Shown here: positions 29,001-44,000 of the stretch, in pieces
Layout of the letters: each line of letters begins with the position of its first letter
How positions within the stretch are numbered: the stretch's first letter is position 1
DNA from: Puffinus mauretanicus
Lineage: Eukaryota; Chordata; Aves; Procellariiformes; Procellariidae
DNA: 64,000 bases
Assembly (NCBI GenBank): GCA_023333565.1
Contig: JAJKFH010003936.1
Span: 310,001-374,000 of the forward strand
Reading direction: 5' to 3'
Notes under the pieces: generated by a model
Seen by the model: only the letters and a program-made list of their open reading frames with translations
What the model was told of the DNA's origin: nothing
The model's database searches: none
Translations under genes and position numbers: made by a program

Positions 29001-32000
29001 GTGCAGATGAGCTCTTCGTGAAGATGTTCAGGAATGGGTTAGTTAACTGCCTTTTGGAAAAAGCTCTGATAAACCTGGTCGTGCCTTAGTGCAGGGGACT
29101 GGACCAGAAGGTCTTCTGTGATCTCTTCCAGCCACGCATCTGTAACTCTACAACTGCAGCAGAGTGCCCTCACCACGGAGACAGCACAGACTGGTCTGAG
29201 AAAGAGCAAATGACAAAAAGCCAAACAAATGGCAGAGGAAGAGATGCAGCTTTCAGCATCGTACAACAGAAGGAGAACTATCAAAGCACTGCTCAAAGAA
29301 GCTAAAAGGATTAGGAAAGCAGCTTAGATAGACTGGAGAAGGGGTGAGTGGTTAGAGTAACTGGGACCAGGCCATAGCAACAAATTAAAAAAAAAAAAAA
29401 AAAAAAAGCCGGTAGCTTTGTCAACAACAGGTATCCCCAAATCTCCAAGTCTCTGAGGGTTTCGTCATCATCACACTGTATTTTAAAAGATAAGCCTGGA
29501 ATCAGATTACATTAAAATGTCTTATTTTCACTAATGCAGCAGTTCTTGTTTTGGACGGGGCTGGAATTTTTAAGTCACCAGCACAATTTGCAGGAAGCTG
29601 GGCATAATGTCAGCACATGGATTCCCTCCCAATGACTACAATCAATTCTTTGTTCCTTATTCACTTTCTGCAACGTTGAACAAGTTTCTTAAAGATGAAC
29701 AGCACCTAAACTAAATGGAAAAGAATGGATTTTGTGGGCTGAGTTGTAGACTGAAGACAAGCCAATACTCGAAATAGCTATAAGATAATATTTGGCCTCA
29801 AGCATAGGGCTCCTTCTACAGCAGCTATTAATAAAGGATCAAAAATAACTCATGCAATATGCTCTGAAGTTTAAACCTTGGCTCTGCTGGCATACAGGTT
29901 GGCACGGTCCTGAAGTCTCCCATCAAGAGACAGACAAATTTACCACTTATCTTTTTCAGCGGAGGGAATGCTTGTTCAGAATAACTCGAGTGATATCACT
30001 TTAAAAGACAAACCATTTAGGGCTGCGAAGGTCAAATTCTGTTTGTCAGTCATCCAAGAAAGAAAAGAAAAGCTAGTGCAAACTGCGAAGTAAAGATGAA
30101 ATCCATCCTTTGCAAGAATACATAGATACTTTGTTCAGTCAGATACATCAGTTCAGGCTACTGCACGCCAGGAATAGAAAAAGGCTCAAAAACTCGTGGA
30201 TTAGCAAGGTGATATCCCGTGCATATACATATTCTTTCTTCCAGGTTAGAGGACACTAACAGCCACTGCAGCCAGTTACCCAAACATCAAGTAAAATTGC
30301 CTGTTAAATATAAAGCATAATTGCCCACCATTTATGCAATATAGTATTACTTAGCCTTCTAAAAATCACTGGGTTTTAATTTTAAAACTGTTGTTTTAAC
30401 ATTTGAGAAGGTATTTGGCCTTATTAATTCTCTCCTTTCTTATTTCTCTTCTTGACTCTAATCTGTAATAAATAACGCCTTTTTAATTATTCATTGTACC
30501 ATAGAGGGAATCTTCCTGCCACACCATCCTAGAGCCTGGCAATCGGTAGCTTAACTTACAGAGTTAGAATTTATACCCATCAGTTCAGTTTCTGAACATG
30601 TCTAAGCTTTTGGCATGAACTATGTCCTAAAGCAATTAGTTCCACAGCTGAATTTTACGCTGGATGAAAAAAATACTTGTTTCAAAATTCTGATGTCCTT
30701 TAATTCTTCCTTGCGGGAAAAACCAGAGATTCCTAATCACATTTTATGTATAATTTTGGATACCTCTATCATATCTGTGTTTGTGGCTTTCCACCAGTTA
30801 GAAAGAATTGTAGACAGTTTCGATCTTTCCTTGTATAGAAATCGCTCCATGACTTTGATCACCTTGCTGTTATTTCCCGTATCCTTCTATTGACTACATT
30901 TTTTTTGAGATGGTAGAAAGAGGACTAACACAAACTAATCTACAGATGGGCACAACATGAACTTATACTGGCTTTATGACTTTTACTTTATTTATTCCTT
31001 TCTTAATAATTCCCAATGTTTGATTTGCTTTTTCCCCACTGCAGTATTTCCATGCTATCACATTAAATCCCCAGAAAACCTTTTCCAGCCGGTACCAGCT
31101 GGATTGGAATCCACTGTTTCCCCATAAACACTACTTCCTATTTACTGACCAAATTTTGCCAGCCATTTTATCAGCAAATTAGCCAGTATTGTGAAACCCT
31201 TCACTGCCAGCTTTCATTTTATTATCCTGAACATGCAGCACCGTCAACAAACTGTTACCTCACTCTTTATTCCCTTTCCCATTTCACATATGGGTGTGCA
31301 GAGCAGCACAGGGGAGATGCACAGGATAACTCCCCTTCCTCCTGTAAACTGATATTTTATACCTAGCCTTCGTTTTATCTCTTTCAGACAGTAATTAATC
31401 AATGATAAGATCTCTTTTTATTTCACAACAGCTTTGTTTCCTAGGGCTTCCATAGAGAGACCTTGTCAAAAGCGTTTTGGAAATCCAAACATACCACCTC
31501 AGCCAGATTTCTCCTCCCCACACGCTTGTTGAGTCCTTTGCATTCATCATTTCCCAAGTTCTTCTCGGAATCCTTTTTGGAAGCTAACACCGCACGGAGA
31601 ACTGTCACTTCCCATTGACATGGTCCTGCTGCAGGGATGGTCCTCTGGTAGTTGGTTTGTTTTAAGTGATATGTTAGACACAACATTTGTTCCTCCTGAA
31701 CAAATACTAGCTGGTGCTGAGACCCAACACTTTTCAGTTGTCTGAGCAGTTCTGGAACCCCTTCTGTCACTACTGCAGCTTGGTAAAGCTCAGAAAGTTG
31801 AATTTGTCTTTTTTATTTTAAGAGATCTTTGTACAGGAGAGACTGAAGGCGTGCAGACACAGTATCACTGAGAAGCAATACAGAACTGTTCGGCACACAA
31901 TGGCAAAACTGGGACAGATCTGTCATTTGAAACTATTTAGTTGAGCTGTATCTAAGACTCCTCAGAAAAAAACCAATACTGTGTGTTCCCTGAATATCTA

Positions 32001-35000
32001 TTACAGTGATTTATGATAGAGAGGAGAAAGCATGCAGGCCACTCCATGCAAAAGATGATATGTCACAAGGAACAGTGTATCATTCTTTCAATTTGAAATA
32101 ATTAGGATTTAAATTATCCTAAATCATGACCTTTCAATTTTCTTTATTGAAAGTCCCCCTGTTCCATAGATACAATATGCAGAAGTTTGCATAAGTTCTA
32201 TTTGTCTCCAGCAAATGCACTCACCCTCGAGCACCCACCTCTCTAAATATATTCCACCTTCCAGTTCCATGTATAAGAGGAGAGACTGAGGAACATGTGT
32301 GTGAACAGGGAAGGGATGCCAACTCTAGCAGGAGAGGTGTGGATAATCTTACCTGAAAGTTGAAAGGCTCATGTATTGAGCCTTTGCACAGAGGTCTAAC
32401 ACACCCGGTATCTAAGACGCAGCGCACCTCGCACTGGGGACGGTACTCGGATGGAAAGTACAGACTCTGAGGAGCCGCAGGGGACTCTTACTGCCTTTCA
32501 GCTTTCCCCCCAGATTAATTAGACTGAGAATAGCTAAGTGACAGAGGGTCTGGGAAACAAATGGCAGTGGGCAGGACAAGTGACATGGGGACTTGAGACA
32601 AGCTCAATAGCTCCAGGGCAGTCCAAACCTCTGGAGCGGCACTTTGGTCCAGAGAGCGTCCGGGCTGCCCCGGAGCAGCACACACGGGGGGACGCAGGAG
32701 CAGCCAGCACACGGTGGAACTACCCAGCAACAGCAAACAAACAGGAGTCAGATCCCACCCAGGACTACCAAAAGGAATACAGAGCAACAAGTTGTCAAAC
32801 AGTGTTATTTTCCTCACCGGTCCCTTCTCCTCCTAGCCAGAGGCTATTCAGCTTGGTCCAAGGGAGGGACTTAAGCTGCCAAAACTCGCTCTCCCCTCAC
32901 TGCCCTGCTTGCAGAAGGGCTGGCTTACCAACTGCAGGAGCTGCTTAGTCCTACCTACCAGCCAGGTTTCCTCACCTGCTGGCAGGAGCAGTGCTTTGCC
33001 TGCACCAAGGTTTGGCACTCAAAGCTACTTCTTAAACCCAGCTCCCCAGGGTACCATATCCATCTGCTGGGCACAAGCCGGGCATACGGGGCCAAACAGC
33101 CCTGTCCGATTCTTCACAAGTCTGTGTGGGTGCCAAGGTTAAGCAAAGCTGGACCCCAAGAGATGCGTTTTGCAAGGACATGAGCTAAGCCCTGCTGGCT
33201 ATGGCTGCTCACTCTTGCAGTTGATCCACAGGGACCACGCACCCATCACCCATGGGCTGGTTGCAACAGCTACAGCTACTCATCCCCCTCCACAGAACCT
33301 AATCCCTACCCTAGTGCCTCCTGCACCCGCTTTCCATACTCAGATGGCACTGAGCAACAGTTAATATTCAAAGTGCAGCAGTGATTAAATTGGTAGCTGG
33401 ACTCAAAGTAAAAAGGGCTCCACTGAAGTGGACTCGCAAGCCAAAAATGACAGTTCAGCTTGCTTTATAGCATTTCCTACAGTGTCAGCCATTCTGCACA
33501 GGGGAGCAGCAAGGAGCATTCTTCAGCAACTGGAAGACAATTGCTAAGCCCATTAATAAAATTAAGGCAGCCAAGAAAGATAAGAGAATGCCCCTAGCCT
33601 TAGGAGCCACTGATGTCTGTACTGCAAGACGGTTAAGAAGCATCTACCAAAGGGCTAGTAAGAAACAGGAATCCACAATCATCGTCTCCCTTGGGAGATA
33701 TTACCTGGCAGTACTTCTTATTGCGTGTCTACTCCTGAAGAAAAGAGGTCACGACTTGCCTTAAAACTGAACTGGTGCTGACAGATAAGCAGTTTTGAGT
33801 CATTGGTTAAGTCATTGTGCAAGTTTGCACCAAAAAGCAGGGAAGGCATCGCAGGTACGAGACGATAGCAATTGTTCACTAGCAATTGCTCACTAGCAAT
33901 TGCTCTGCCGTGTTCCTGCAAGACTGAACTCTGAAGAAGTTAAGAGATGAGTCAACTAGTGAGAACCCCTCCTATTGCCTTCCTGGCAGGGACCTCACCT
34001 TAAAACCTTAATTTTTTAGAAGGAAAAAAAAAAAAAAAATCAGGGAGATAAGGAAATCAGGAAAATACCCTAGAAATGTTTAGTTTGCTGTGCACAGGAG
34101 TGTCTGACAGTCGCTACAAAGAGCTACAGGTAAGTAAGACTGAAGTTCCATGCAGTGCATAGTACAGAAGCGCTGCAGCTGAGAAGTCTGGTACGACAAG
34201 ATGGGCGCACATGCTAGAAAGAGCGGATGAAAGACCATTCCCAGGAAAAGCAGATTGGTCCTGCTAGCTACATTGTGCAGCACCAGAGCCCCAACCCAGG
34301 GAATAAAGAGGAAGGAATGGCCATGGATCGCTTTTGGGACGAGGCGGGATGCAGACACGGCCGAGGAGGGAGCTGGCTGATGTCACTGCAAAGTCACTGT
34401 CATCTTTCAAAGATCACGGTGACAAAGGCAGGTTCCTGATGACATGCAAACACTACCCATCACACAAGAAGGATCCAGGGAACTATGTGCCTGTCAGTCC
34501 CACATTAGTCCCTGGAAGGGCTGTGCAGTAAATCTTCCTGAAAGCTATTTCCAGCCGCATGCAGGAGGTGGTGGTGACTGGGAGCAGCCAGCACGGATTT
34601 ACCAGTGGCAAATCTTGCCTAACTTGATTGCCCTCCACAATGACAAGCTGGCTGGGTGGATGATGGGAGAGCGAGTGTGGTGCACCTTTGACACCATCTC
34701 CGATAGTATTCTTAATAGGCAGATTGGCGAGAGCTGGACTACAGAAGCAGACGATAAGGCGATGGAAAATTGTCTAGAATATCAGGCTCAAAAGGTGATC
34801 AGCCGTACAAAGTCCAGCTGGCAGCTGATTACCAGTGGCATCCCTCAGGGTTGATACTGGGCCAATACAATTCAATATCTTTATTAACAAACTTGATTAA
34901 CATCAATTATGGGACAGAGAGCACTCTCAACAAGTTTGCAGATGATATCAAACTGGTTGGCGTGGCTGGGGCAGGAGATCCTTCTCAGAGGGACCTTCAC

Positions 35001-38000
35001 AGGCTGGAGAAGTGGCCTGAGGGAGAGCTTCTGAAGGTCAACCAAGGCAAACGGAAAGTCCTGCCCCTGGGACAGCGTAACTCCTTGCAACAACACAGAC
35101 TGGGGCAACTGGCTGTAAAGCAACTCTGTAGAAAAAGACCTGCCAAGTTCTCAGGGAGGCAGAGCAGACAAATGAGAGGCAGTCAAGATAACTGCTTTTA
35201 TGGACTATCAATATAACTGTCTGGAACAGACTCTGACACACAATATTGACTTTCTGCTTCTCAGAAGTCTTTGAAACAGGAATTTTGAACACAACTTCTA
35301 CCTTTCAAAGCTTGCGCATGGTACACAGATTCCCCTAAAGGCTAACAAGACTGATGAGAATATCAGCACGCAGTAAGTTGAGCTGGCTGGAACACGGTGT
35401 AGTTCAGTCGGCTTCCCAAGAACATAGTGAAGAAGCAGAAGCAAGACAAGAACTGAAAGCCGGCATCAATTGATGAAACCAGCTTTGAAGGTTTAACCTA
35501 GATTCTACCTCCTTCGGAAGCAAGTCAGCAGCACTTTCTAACCTTCTCCAGAAAGCGCTATTTCAGCTCAGTATTCAAAATTCTGCTTGAAATACTTGCT
35601 GTAGACTGCTTAAAAACCACCTCTTGCATCAAAAAAGGAAGATGTTGTGGTAATAGGCTAGAACGTAGCCTTTTGTGCCATCAAGTTGCTTTGAAAGCAT
35701 CTTTGCCAGTGTAATCATTTTTGGTAACTGAAATGCTTATGTTAATGCAACGTGTAGATCATACCAACAGTACAAACATCACTTGCGATGTTCACTAGAA
35801 GACTCAAGCAAGGGCATGCACTTTGCTAGCATAGGAACTTCTGCTGGCATGATCACATCATTTAAAAAAAATTAAATCAGACACTTGGCAAGTCTGTAGT
35901 GTTTGTATGACTGTCACGGGTGCAGTTAAACTCCTACCTGGGCTGAGGATATGCACCTCTTCCTGGACAGGTGTAGGCTGTGCTAATGCAAGCAGTTACC
36001 TCAGATTTGGTTGTTATCCGCAAAACCACCAAACCTGTCTACACTGGAGAGCATGTCATCTTGCTTCCAGAAACCAGAGAGCAAGTGGGGTAGAAAAATG
36101 GCTTGTTAGATAAAAATTTAGAACATTTCATCCTCCAAAACCACAATAGTATTTAAGGTAAATATTCTGATGATTTCTGTTGGCAGAGGGCAGGGTGACT
36201 GTTAATGATGTAACTCAGAGCAGTGTCCTGGCTATACCAAAACAATCAAAGCAAGCCCCATTACTCACAGCCTGCTGGGTCAGAGTTCACCTGCCCCAGC
36301 AATTTTCCGAGGGAGAAATCCCTATTAACATGTCTTGCATGAAGTATCAAGTTGTCACTCAATATCAATCCATAATTAGTAATCGTTTTGGGTAAGGTTG
36401 ACAATTCATATGAATTCAAATCCTGGAAGAGTAAGAGAAACCCTGCTTCACCCTTTGACTTCAGAACGAAACCACTGCAGCAGTAATTCAGGATGCATCA
36501 ATTCAAGCGCAAAAACAGTATGGTTAATTCGGTGCAGCTCCGTGTGCGGTCCCTACTAGCTTCAAGCTGGTTTACATCCGTTTGGGTTATGGTATTATAT
36601 TTACAAGTCCAAACTAAACAGACGTAAGCCAGGTTAGGCCAGCAGAGCCCACACACAAAGTTGCATCAGTTCACTAAATCACTGTTAGAGTCACCTCTGC
36701 TAAACCAGCAGTTATGTTTAGACAAGGCCTGATACTACGAGTTGTCGCTATCGCACGATTTCAGATGTAAAAAAGCATAAAGCTTTGTAATGAAATTGCA
36801 TTAACTGTCTAAGACAGCGAGGAATGGCAAATTATAAATAGGAGGTGGCTTCAGACAGATTGCAGAAATGGTTGGTGAGCAATCACTGTGGCAAATCAAT
36901 GCTCCGGCTCAGAGTATCAGAGAGGGGCCGGGTTTAGTTTTATCCTGAAAAGGCAGTGACACATAAAAGGCTAATGGCAGGTGGTCATTCTGCATTCTGT
37001 ACATTTCACAAAGATTTATGAGCAAGGCTGAATGCTGGAAAAGCACTGCTGAAACTGCTTGTGTCCCTCTGCAAGGTCAGCTTATTGTATTATGGAAACA
37101 TTTCTAGTGAGACTCTTACTAGTTAAGACTGTTCCATTTTTTTCAGCTACAGGAAACAAGCTACTAAGAAAAAACAGCATTAAAATAATTCAGACCATTT
37201 ACTCTTAAAGAGTGACTTTTCAGTTATTTTCAGCTGTTTGCGGATCAGCAAAGACTATATTTAAGCTGAGAGCTTAAAGCTGGAAGGAGACTGATCTTTG
37301 AAAAATTGGTTTAACTTGAAAATATTTAACAAGAGTGCACGTAGATGTATTTTCTAAAATACTAGTCATTTGTAAGTACTGTACATTGTAATTATGATGA
37401 ATGAAAGCTGTCATGAGAAATTGCGTGGCTGACAGAATCAAGAATTTTGACGTTCAAGATTGTCAACAGCTTGATGAGGAAAGAGAGGCCTGACTCTCGG
37501 GATTCGGCTGTCAGCAGTGCGGGATATCATTCTCACTAGCCTGGGAATCTAGAAAAGCAAATTGCCTCTGAAAAACGTGTTTTAAGAATTAAGTATTTAA
37601 GAATGGTCCTGTTTCACCACAGTAAGAGATGCACCTCCGGAGTGAAGGGCGGAAATAAAATTTGGCACCTCTAAGCTGTGCAGGTTGGAGCTCCATCACG
37701 CAGTCATGCTCTGAAAAGCTCCAGCAGCGCAGGCAGATCACATCACCCTCCATTTTCAAGAAGTTGACAGCAGCTTGAAATATTTCTCTGCACAGGCCTG
37801 TATGGACTATACTCACCATGAAGCTGTTCTTAAATCCATTCATGCTGAAGTGAGCCCCATAAAAATAGGTGCCTAAATCCCCACCAAATCGTTCCCTCAA
37901 AATTCTTATAAACTGAAATTTTCCTGCTAAGGCATACTGAACACCTCCTCCTGCGAGCTGCACCTTTCATCCCTGCGCAGATCAGTTTGCTGCAGCCCAA

Positions 38001-41000
38001 TAAAGGAGATTGCAGGGACAGCTGTTGCACCTCCCTTCAGAAGGACAGCTGAAAATAAACTGCAGACTCAGATCCCAGGATTTATACTGGGCACCTTCAC
38101 CATGCTGGGGCCATACCATTATCAGTAGGTCAAACAGTTCACTCATTTGGAGAGCTTGCAACTGGAGGGTGGGGGCTGCCATTCCCCTGAAAGGGTCTGG
38201 GTTTCTCTTTTGCTCATTTTTTTTATCCGAGCCCTGTGCAGAAACACAATTTTTCAAAAAGCAGAGCAGAGGTTTCAGAGTATTTAATGCTCCCCCTGCC
38301 CTCATTTGTATTCAAAAGTTAGAAAGCAAAAAATCTCAATTTATACAACCACTCACATAATATTCCCCTATCCCAACCTTCTTAAAAAGATTACTTTAAT
38401 ATGCACAGTCTGACAGGCCTTTTTGACTTATGGTATATAATAATCCTCAATTGAGAGCTAGCATACCAACTCAAAAGTCTTATATTTTAATATTAGTCAG
38501 TTATTATCTCGGTATATTACGACTCACAGCACTTAAGATGTCTCACAAGCCCCACAGTTCCTAATCTGAATTCTATGTCTCTAAACCTGTTTGTAATAGA
38601 AACAGCTCCCAGTCCCTAAGACTCACCGTTAAAATAAGCAAGAGGCATTATAAATTGCAAAAATAATACCAGGATGATGGTAGTTTCATCTAGGTTACAG
38701 CTGAGAGAGTTCTGCACATAAATGTTGCCTTTAATGTTTCAGCAGGTTTCAGCCATGCCAACAGGAGCTGCAAGACACCGCTCTGGAACAGCGAGCACTC
38801 CAGGCACTGCATTCATTGCTCATTCCTGCATTTTTTGCTGAGCTGGCTTTCAATCTTACCAAACAATATTGATTCAGACAAGTATGCAGCATTAAAGACT
38901 TGTCTCCATCTCTAATGCAGGTTCAAGAATTTTATTTGCAAAAGTCAGAAAGCTTTCAGCATATATTAAGTATAACAAGCTTTCCCTAAAATACCTTCGC
39001 TTCCCAAAGGAGATTTCCACATGGGGCCAGAGCTCTGGACCACCCAGCAGCACTGCTCTAGACATGGAACTTTTCCACAGGACAGCACTAAGGGACCAGG
39101 GTCATCACTTCTAGCTGCTGCCATAAAGGAAGTTGTAGCTGAAAATCCCATCAGCTCACTTGCTCACTGTTTATGGGGAGCAACAGAGCTTGACTCATCT
39201 AATCACTACATAGGATAAACAGAGGCTGAGGAAGGAAACAATGAAGATGCACATTTCCCATCACAAATATCCATCTACTTACTAAAACAGAGTAAGTTTC
39301 CTCCCAGCATCCAGTAGCTGAGTGAATGCTGTGGTTGGCTTCAGTTTCCAGAAGCCTCGCTAACCAGTTGAGAAACTGCCCTAACCAAAACAAAGGAAGA
39401 CTTCCTCCCACTGCTGCAAGGAGCAGCAATTCTCCAAGGCTCTAACTCATTTTGGTTCAAGGTTAGTTTGTTTAGTCTAGAGTTAACTCTGCCCACTTAG
39501 GAGATTGTTTTGAAATAGAGATGCAAGTGACAGACAATTGAACCAACCCACAGCGACAAAACATCAAGCCAAAAAAGGGACTGAGTAAGCCAAAAGCAAG
39601 AAAATAAAAGCATTAGGTTGGTAGAAGAGCACCTCAGATTTTAACTAGCTTTGTCTGATAAATTCCTGGTGTATTGTAGGTAGCTTCCAAGCTTTCTCAC
39701 TTTATTCAGAGTACATGCTATTGTACTCCCATTTATAAGTGAAATCCAAACAAAAGTATTTCAATTACCCCAGTGACAAACCCTATTTTTGACAGTGTCA
39801 TATTTCAGTTTGATGAGCAACATTAAATACAGTACAAACAGCTTGCAATTTCTATTTTCATTGGCAGAAGCATACCTTCGGAAAGAAACTTTGCAGAGTG
39901 CAGTGGAAAAGGTATGACTCTCCCTAGATAACCTTCTCTTCCTAGGATTAAAGTATTTTTAGGCAATACAGCCACCCAATCTTAAAAAACGTAGCCTGAT
40001 GTATGACACTGTCATCACTGATTAAAAGCTCAGAAGCTAAACTACCTTAAAGTACAGCTGTGATGCCCCAAACATATGCATATGTAGTACCTGAGTACTT
40101 CATTCAAGAGTTTTCATGCCACTGTACGTTGTGTTATATCCTCGCATTTCAAGGCACAAGCTAGCTTTTACTTTTTGGTGATTAAGAAACTTCTAGAAGC
40201 TGTTGCCGTATGAGCACTCTGTGTGAGTAATGACTGTCAGATCTATCTCAGTTATCCTGTAAAACAAACCCAGGCTGCTTCAGCCACTAGTGCAGTTCCA
40301 ACCCTTTGCTCCATGCTCTCTAGCAGTGATGTCCTAGCTAGAAAAACCACATAGGAATCCTCTCTTCCTTTCCCTCAGTCACCCGGATTTTGTTCCAGTG
40401 TTAGCACCTCCATGATGCTTCCAACAGCCTCCAGACTGCTGTGGTTAGGAAGGGTGGTCTGTAACGCGCTACCCCTGGCTGTTTTTGGACTGTCCAAAAA
40501 TTCTGCTGCCTTCTGCTTTGCTAGGACTGCACACAACATTTGGAAATGAGTAAAGGCCCAAATTTGCTAAGCGGCAACCAAAAATTGACCAGCCTTACTC
40601 TGACATGGATGCCGCTTTATAAAGCTCTGAAGAGCAACCAGACATGCCTGCAGTTTTACAGCTCTGGCTCAGACGCAGGAGCAACTCGAACTGGGACTGC
40701 CAGAGAGGTTACAGCCTCCGCTATCTAGCCCAGAATCACTGCGCAGAGCACCTGGCTTTTCATGAAGTGGCTTCTGAATAACCACCTGCCCAGCACCTGA
40801 AAATAAGTCAAAAGCAAGTGCCAAGCTACTTTAAGAGTATTGTAAATGACAGAAACTCGGGAGTTATTTCATGAGCAACTCACTTCTCCGTGGAACAGGC
40901 AAAAGGGAAACAGCGGGTAAATCATCAAAGGGCAGCCAAAGGATAAACAATCTTTTCTCTTGTCATTCTGTGAACCAGTCCTTAAAGACAAACAAGCATT

Positions 41001-44000
41001 GCCTATTACATTTGGAGATGCCTTCCCAACTAGAAGCATCAGATTTTTTTCCCTTAAGACCCAATTTTCATAAAAGTTTACTCTTTGGTTCCATCTGTCA
41101 CTCAGGAGGAAGAGAAAGCATTTCATGCCCACTTCCCACCATCTGCAAACATGAAACAAGTTCAACTGCGACCAATAGTTTGTTTCACCTACTGGTAGCG
41201 GTTTTCTCAATGATTTCTAGATGTTCACTCACATTTAGCTAATATCTCCCTTTCCATCCTGCATTAGACACAAAACCATTGCCAAGAATATACTATAGTC
41301 AATTAATTAAGTTAGTCACTGAAAATATGGGATTGATGTTCATCCAGAAGCATTTTGCAGGCACTGAGGTAAAGATACACATATAACTGAAGCCACAATA
41401 ACGGTAACAGGCACTGGCCTACGGTGTAGGTTTATGCTGCACCTGATGCCTCCGAAGAGGAAGACGACGCAAGCTGGAGGCTCAGAAACACCACTTGTAA
41501 TTTAAAAGGTTATTTTTTCAAAATACAGCTTCAGAGCTATAAATAGCAGATAGCTGCTCACCCAGCAAGTACACAATGGTTCTTAGTCATAGTGGCCCAG
41601 ATACCAGAGAAAGTGTAATTTTACCTTTGTTGAACACTACGCAACATTTGGGGCCACTGTGCACTTCAAACAAACTAACCCAATTTGTAAGATTGGTCTT
41701 AGGTTTTGTAGAAGCAGATGCTGACTCTGGCAAATTAAGTAAATTGACTTTGTTAACCCTTCCATTACCTCAAAAGACATTTACTTGTACAGAGCAAGTC
41801 TCACTTAAGTTATTTAACAACAACAAAAAAAAAATTTACCCAATCTTTCCTTCAACAAAGCAAACCCTTTTCAATGTGTAGGATCTCCTTCCTTATTGCA
41901 TGGCAGTTTGGTTTTACAAGTATTAAATGAGAGCAGACGGTCGCTACCATCTGCCCTATATCTCATAACGTTATGTTTCTAATATTAAAAGAAGTTATTA
42001 AAAAAATCCTCACATGTACTACATTCATTTCATTTGTCAACCAGCACTCTGAGGACCCTCAACCTAACTGGACCTCAGCTGTTAGACATATCATTCCCCA
42101 AGTAATATGAAAACAAACATATTTTGGACACATTCAGTGATAAGGAACTCATAACAACCTCTTCAACCACGATAATAAACATTTTCATCTGATGCAGATT
42201 TATAGACTCGAGATACACATGTACAACAAAACCTCTAACAAATCAGTGTTTGTTCCATTTGGGTGTGCAAGAACATCTCAGCACTCTTCGGTGTTGTCTG
42301 AGACATGCAGATGAGAAAATGTTATTACACCAACGGGACACTGGAACAAAGCTTTTATTAAATTCAAAGTAAGGTCAACCTCCCTTCCTGTAAAGTTTCT
42401 GAAGAAAAAGTCACTTCATGTGAGAGACTTGCTTGTACAGCTAGCATCTGCTTGACTACTCACTCATCTAAAAGCTCTTCCAAGTATCAAGCCCTAGGTG
42501 TTACTGTTCAATATGCTACCCGATACTTAGCTCCTAAGACACAATTCTTTACGTATACAGAATTATATTTGCAGCCTGCTTGTCAATATATGGCTTGTCA
42601 TATATTCAAGAAGTTTGACCTTGCAGAGATAATCGCCCATTGTCTGATGAGTCTAATGCACTTCACGATACACTTTTGGCCAAGCGTCACATTACGTACA
42701 TCAGCAAGATACCCGGATACTTCTGAAGAGATCATAATCAATCCTGGCCAGAAAACCCTCATGAAGTCATCCCAACTCTACCATACTTCTGTCTACCTTA
42801 GATTCAGCCTTCTTGCTTGTCGAAAGGCTTTCAATAACCAGGTCTTCAGTAACTGGCTCTTACTAGTGCCTATACAATTACTTATTTATCTGATAATAAA
42901 TGTATACATGCTGTATCGGAGATTACTTAAGCAGCATAACTTATTTGCTACTGCTATACAAAAAAAAAAAAAAAGCTGAGCCATTATAAAGTTCACCGCT
43001 TTGCCAACTGAAGTCTTATTCAGCCTGACAGTCCGTAAGCTCCTATGCTCTTTGCTTCATAACTTATTTTTGGAACTCCAGAACAAAATGAATAAATATC
43101 ACTGCCCCTTGTTCACTGACAGCCACGAGCAAGCAAGCTTGTGAACTGAGCTTTTAAATGTCCCAAATGCTTCAGTTCAATAATACCAGCCTAGCAAAGA
43201 ATAAAACCTAATCAACTCAATTACTGTCCTGCTATTTGTGCTATTAAAGCATTATTCTCTACAAACACATTATTTCCAGATGTTATTCCTGGACTGTGCT
43301 TCTTTTCCCGGTCCCATCGCTACACTACATGCTTAATCTACGAGATCTTGAGCTAAGAAAATTTTCTTCCTGAGGCTGGCCCGGATTCAAATCAGATTCG
43401 TTTCACTGACCAGATGCAACAATCTGGGACGCTGATTTCACATGCCCTGCTAAATTCTGAATCAGTCTTAGATAGCAACAGGTTTCCCAATATTAAAGGG
43501 TAGCAATTTCACATGCTCCCTTACATTCCTGTTCATTTACACAACGACAGCAAAAGCTACAGATGAAACACAGCACGTTTCTAGACAGGCAAGGCTTTAC
43601 CACTCCGAAGCTAACTTCTGCAACCACTTCTGTATGATCTTCAGCACATTTGGATGAATATTAATAGAATATACGCCGCTTATCTGAGATGCGGGCACTC
43701 TCTGGTCTATGCAAAGGTTGCCAAAGAGCAGTTTGGGGAGTTTCAAGGCAACTCTGATAGAACACAAACACAGAAGCTGACGAGACATTTGCGACCTTGC
43801 AAAAACTGCATCCCCCATGGGAAATTTTCCTTGTACTGCTGCTATTTCAGCAGACCCCAAGCACAAAGTCAGAAGTTTTCCAAAAATGAATAAATTGGCC
43901 ACCTAGCCAGGCTCGCAGCTCTGCCAGCCCAACGCTTTATTTTGCTAATTAAGCTACTTAATATCCCTGTGAGAACTCGGTACATCAAGCTGCTCGACTG

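Noticed and set aside
34444..35216. A functional reverse transcriptase gene
   Set aside because: The CR1 polymerase sequence is split by a frameshift, contains internal deletions and lacks both ends of the element.
42452..42979. A separate protein-coding gene on the plus strand
   Set aside because: The frame lacks an ATG at its start, has no recognisable domain, and lies in an intron with no promoter signs. It is kept as a low-interest finding only.
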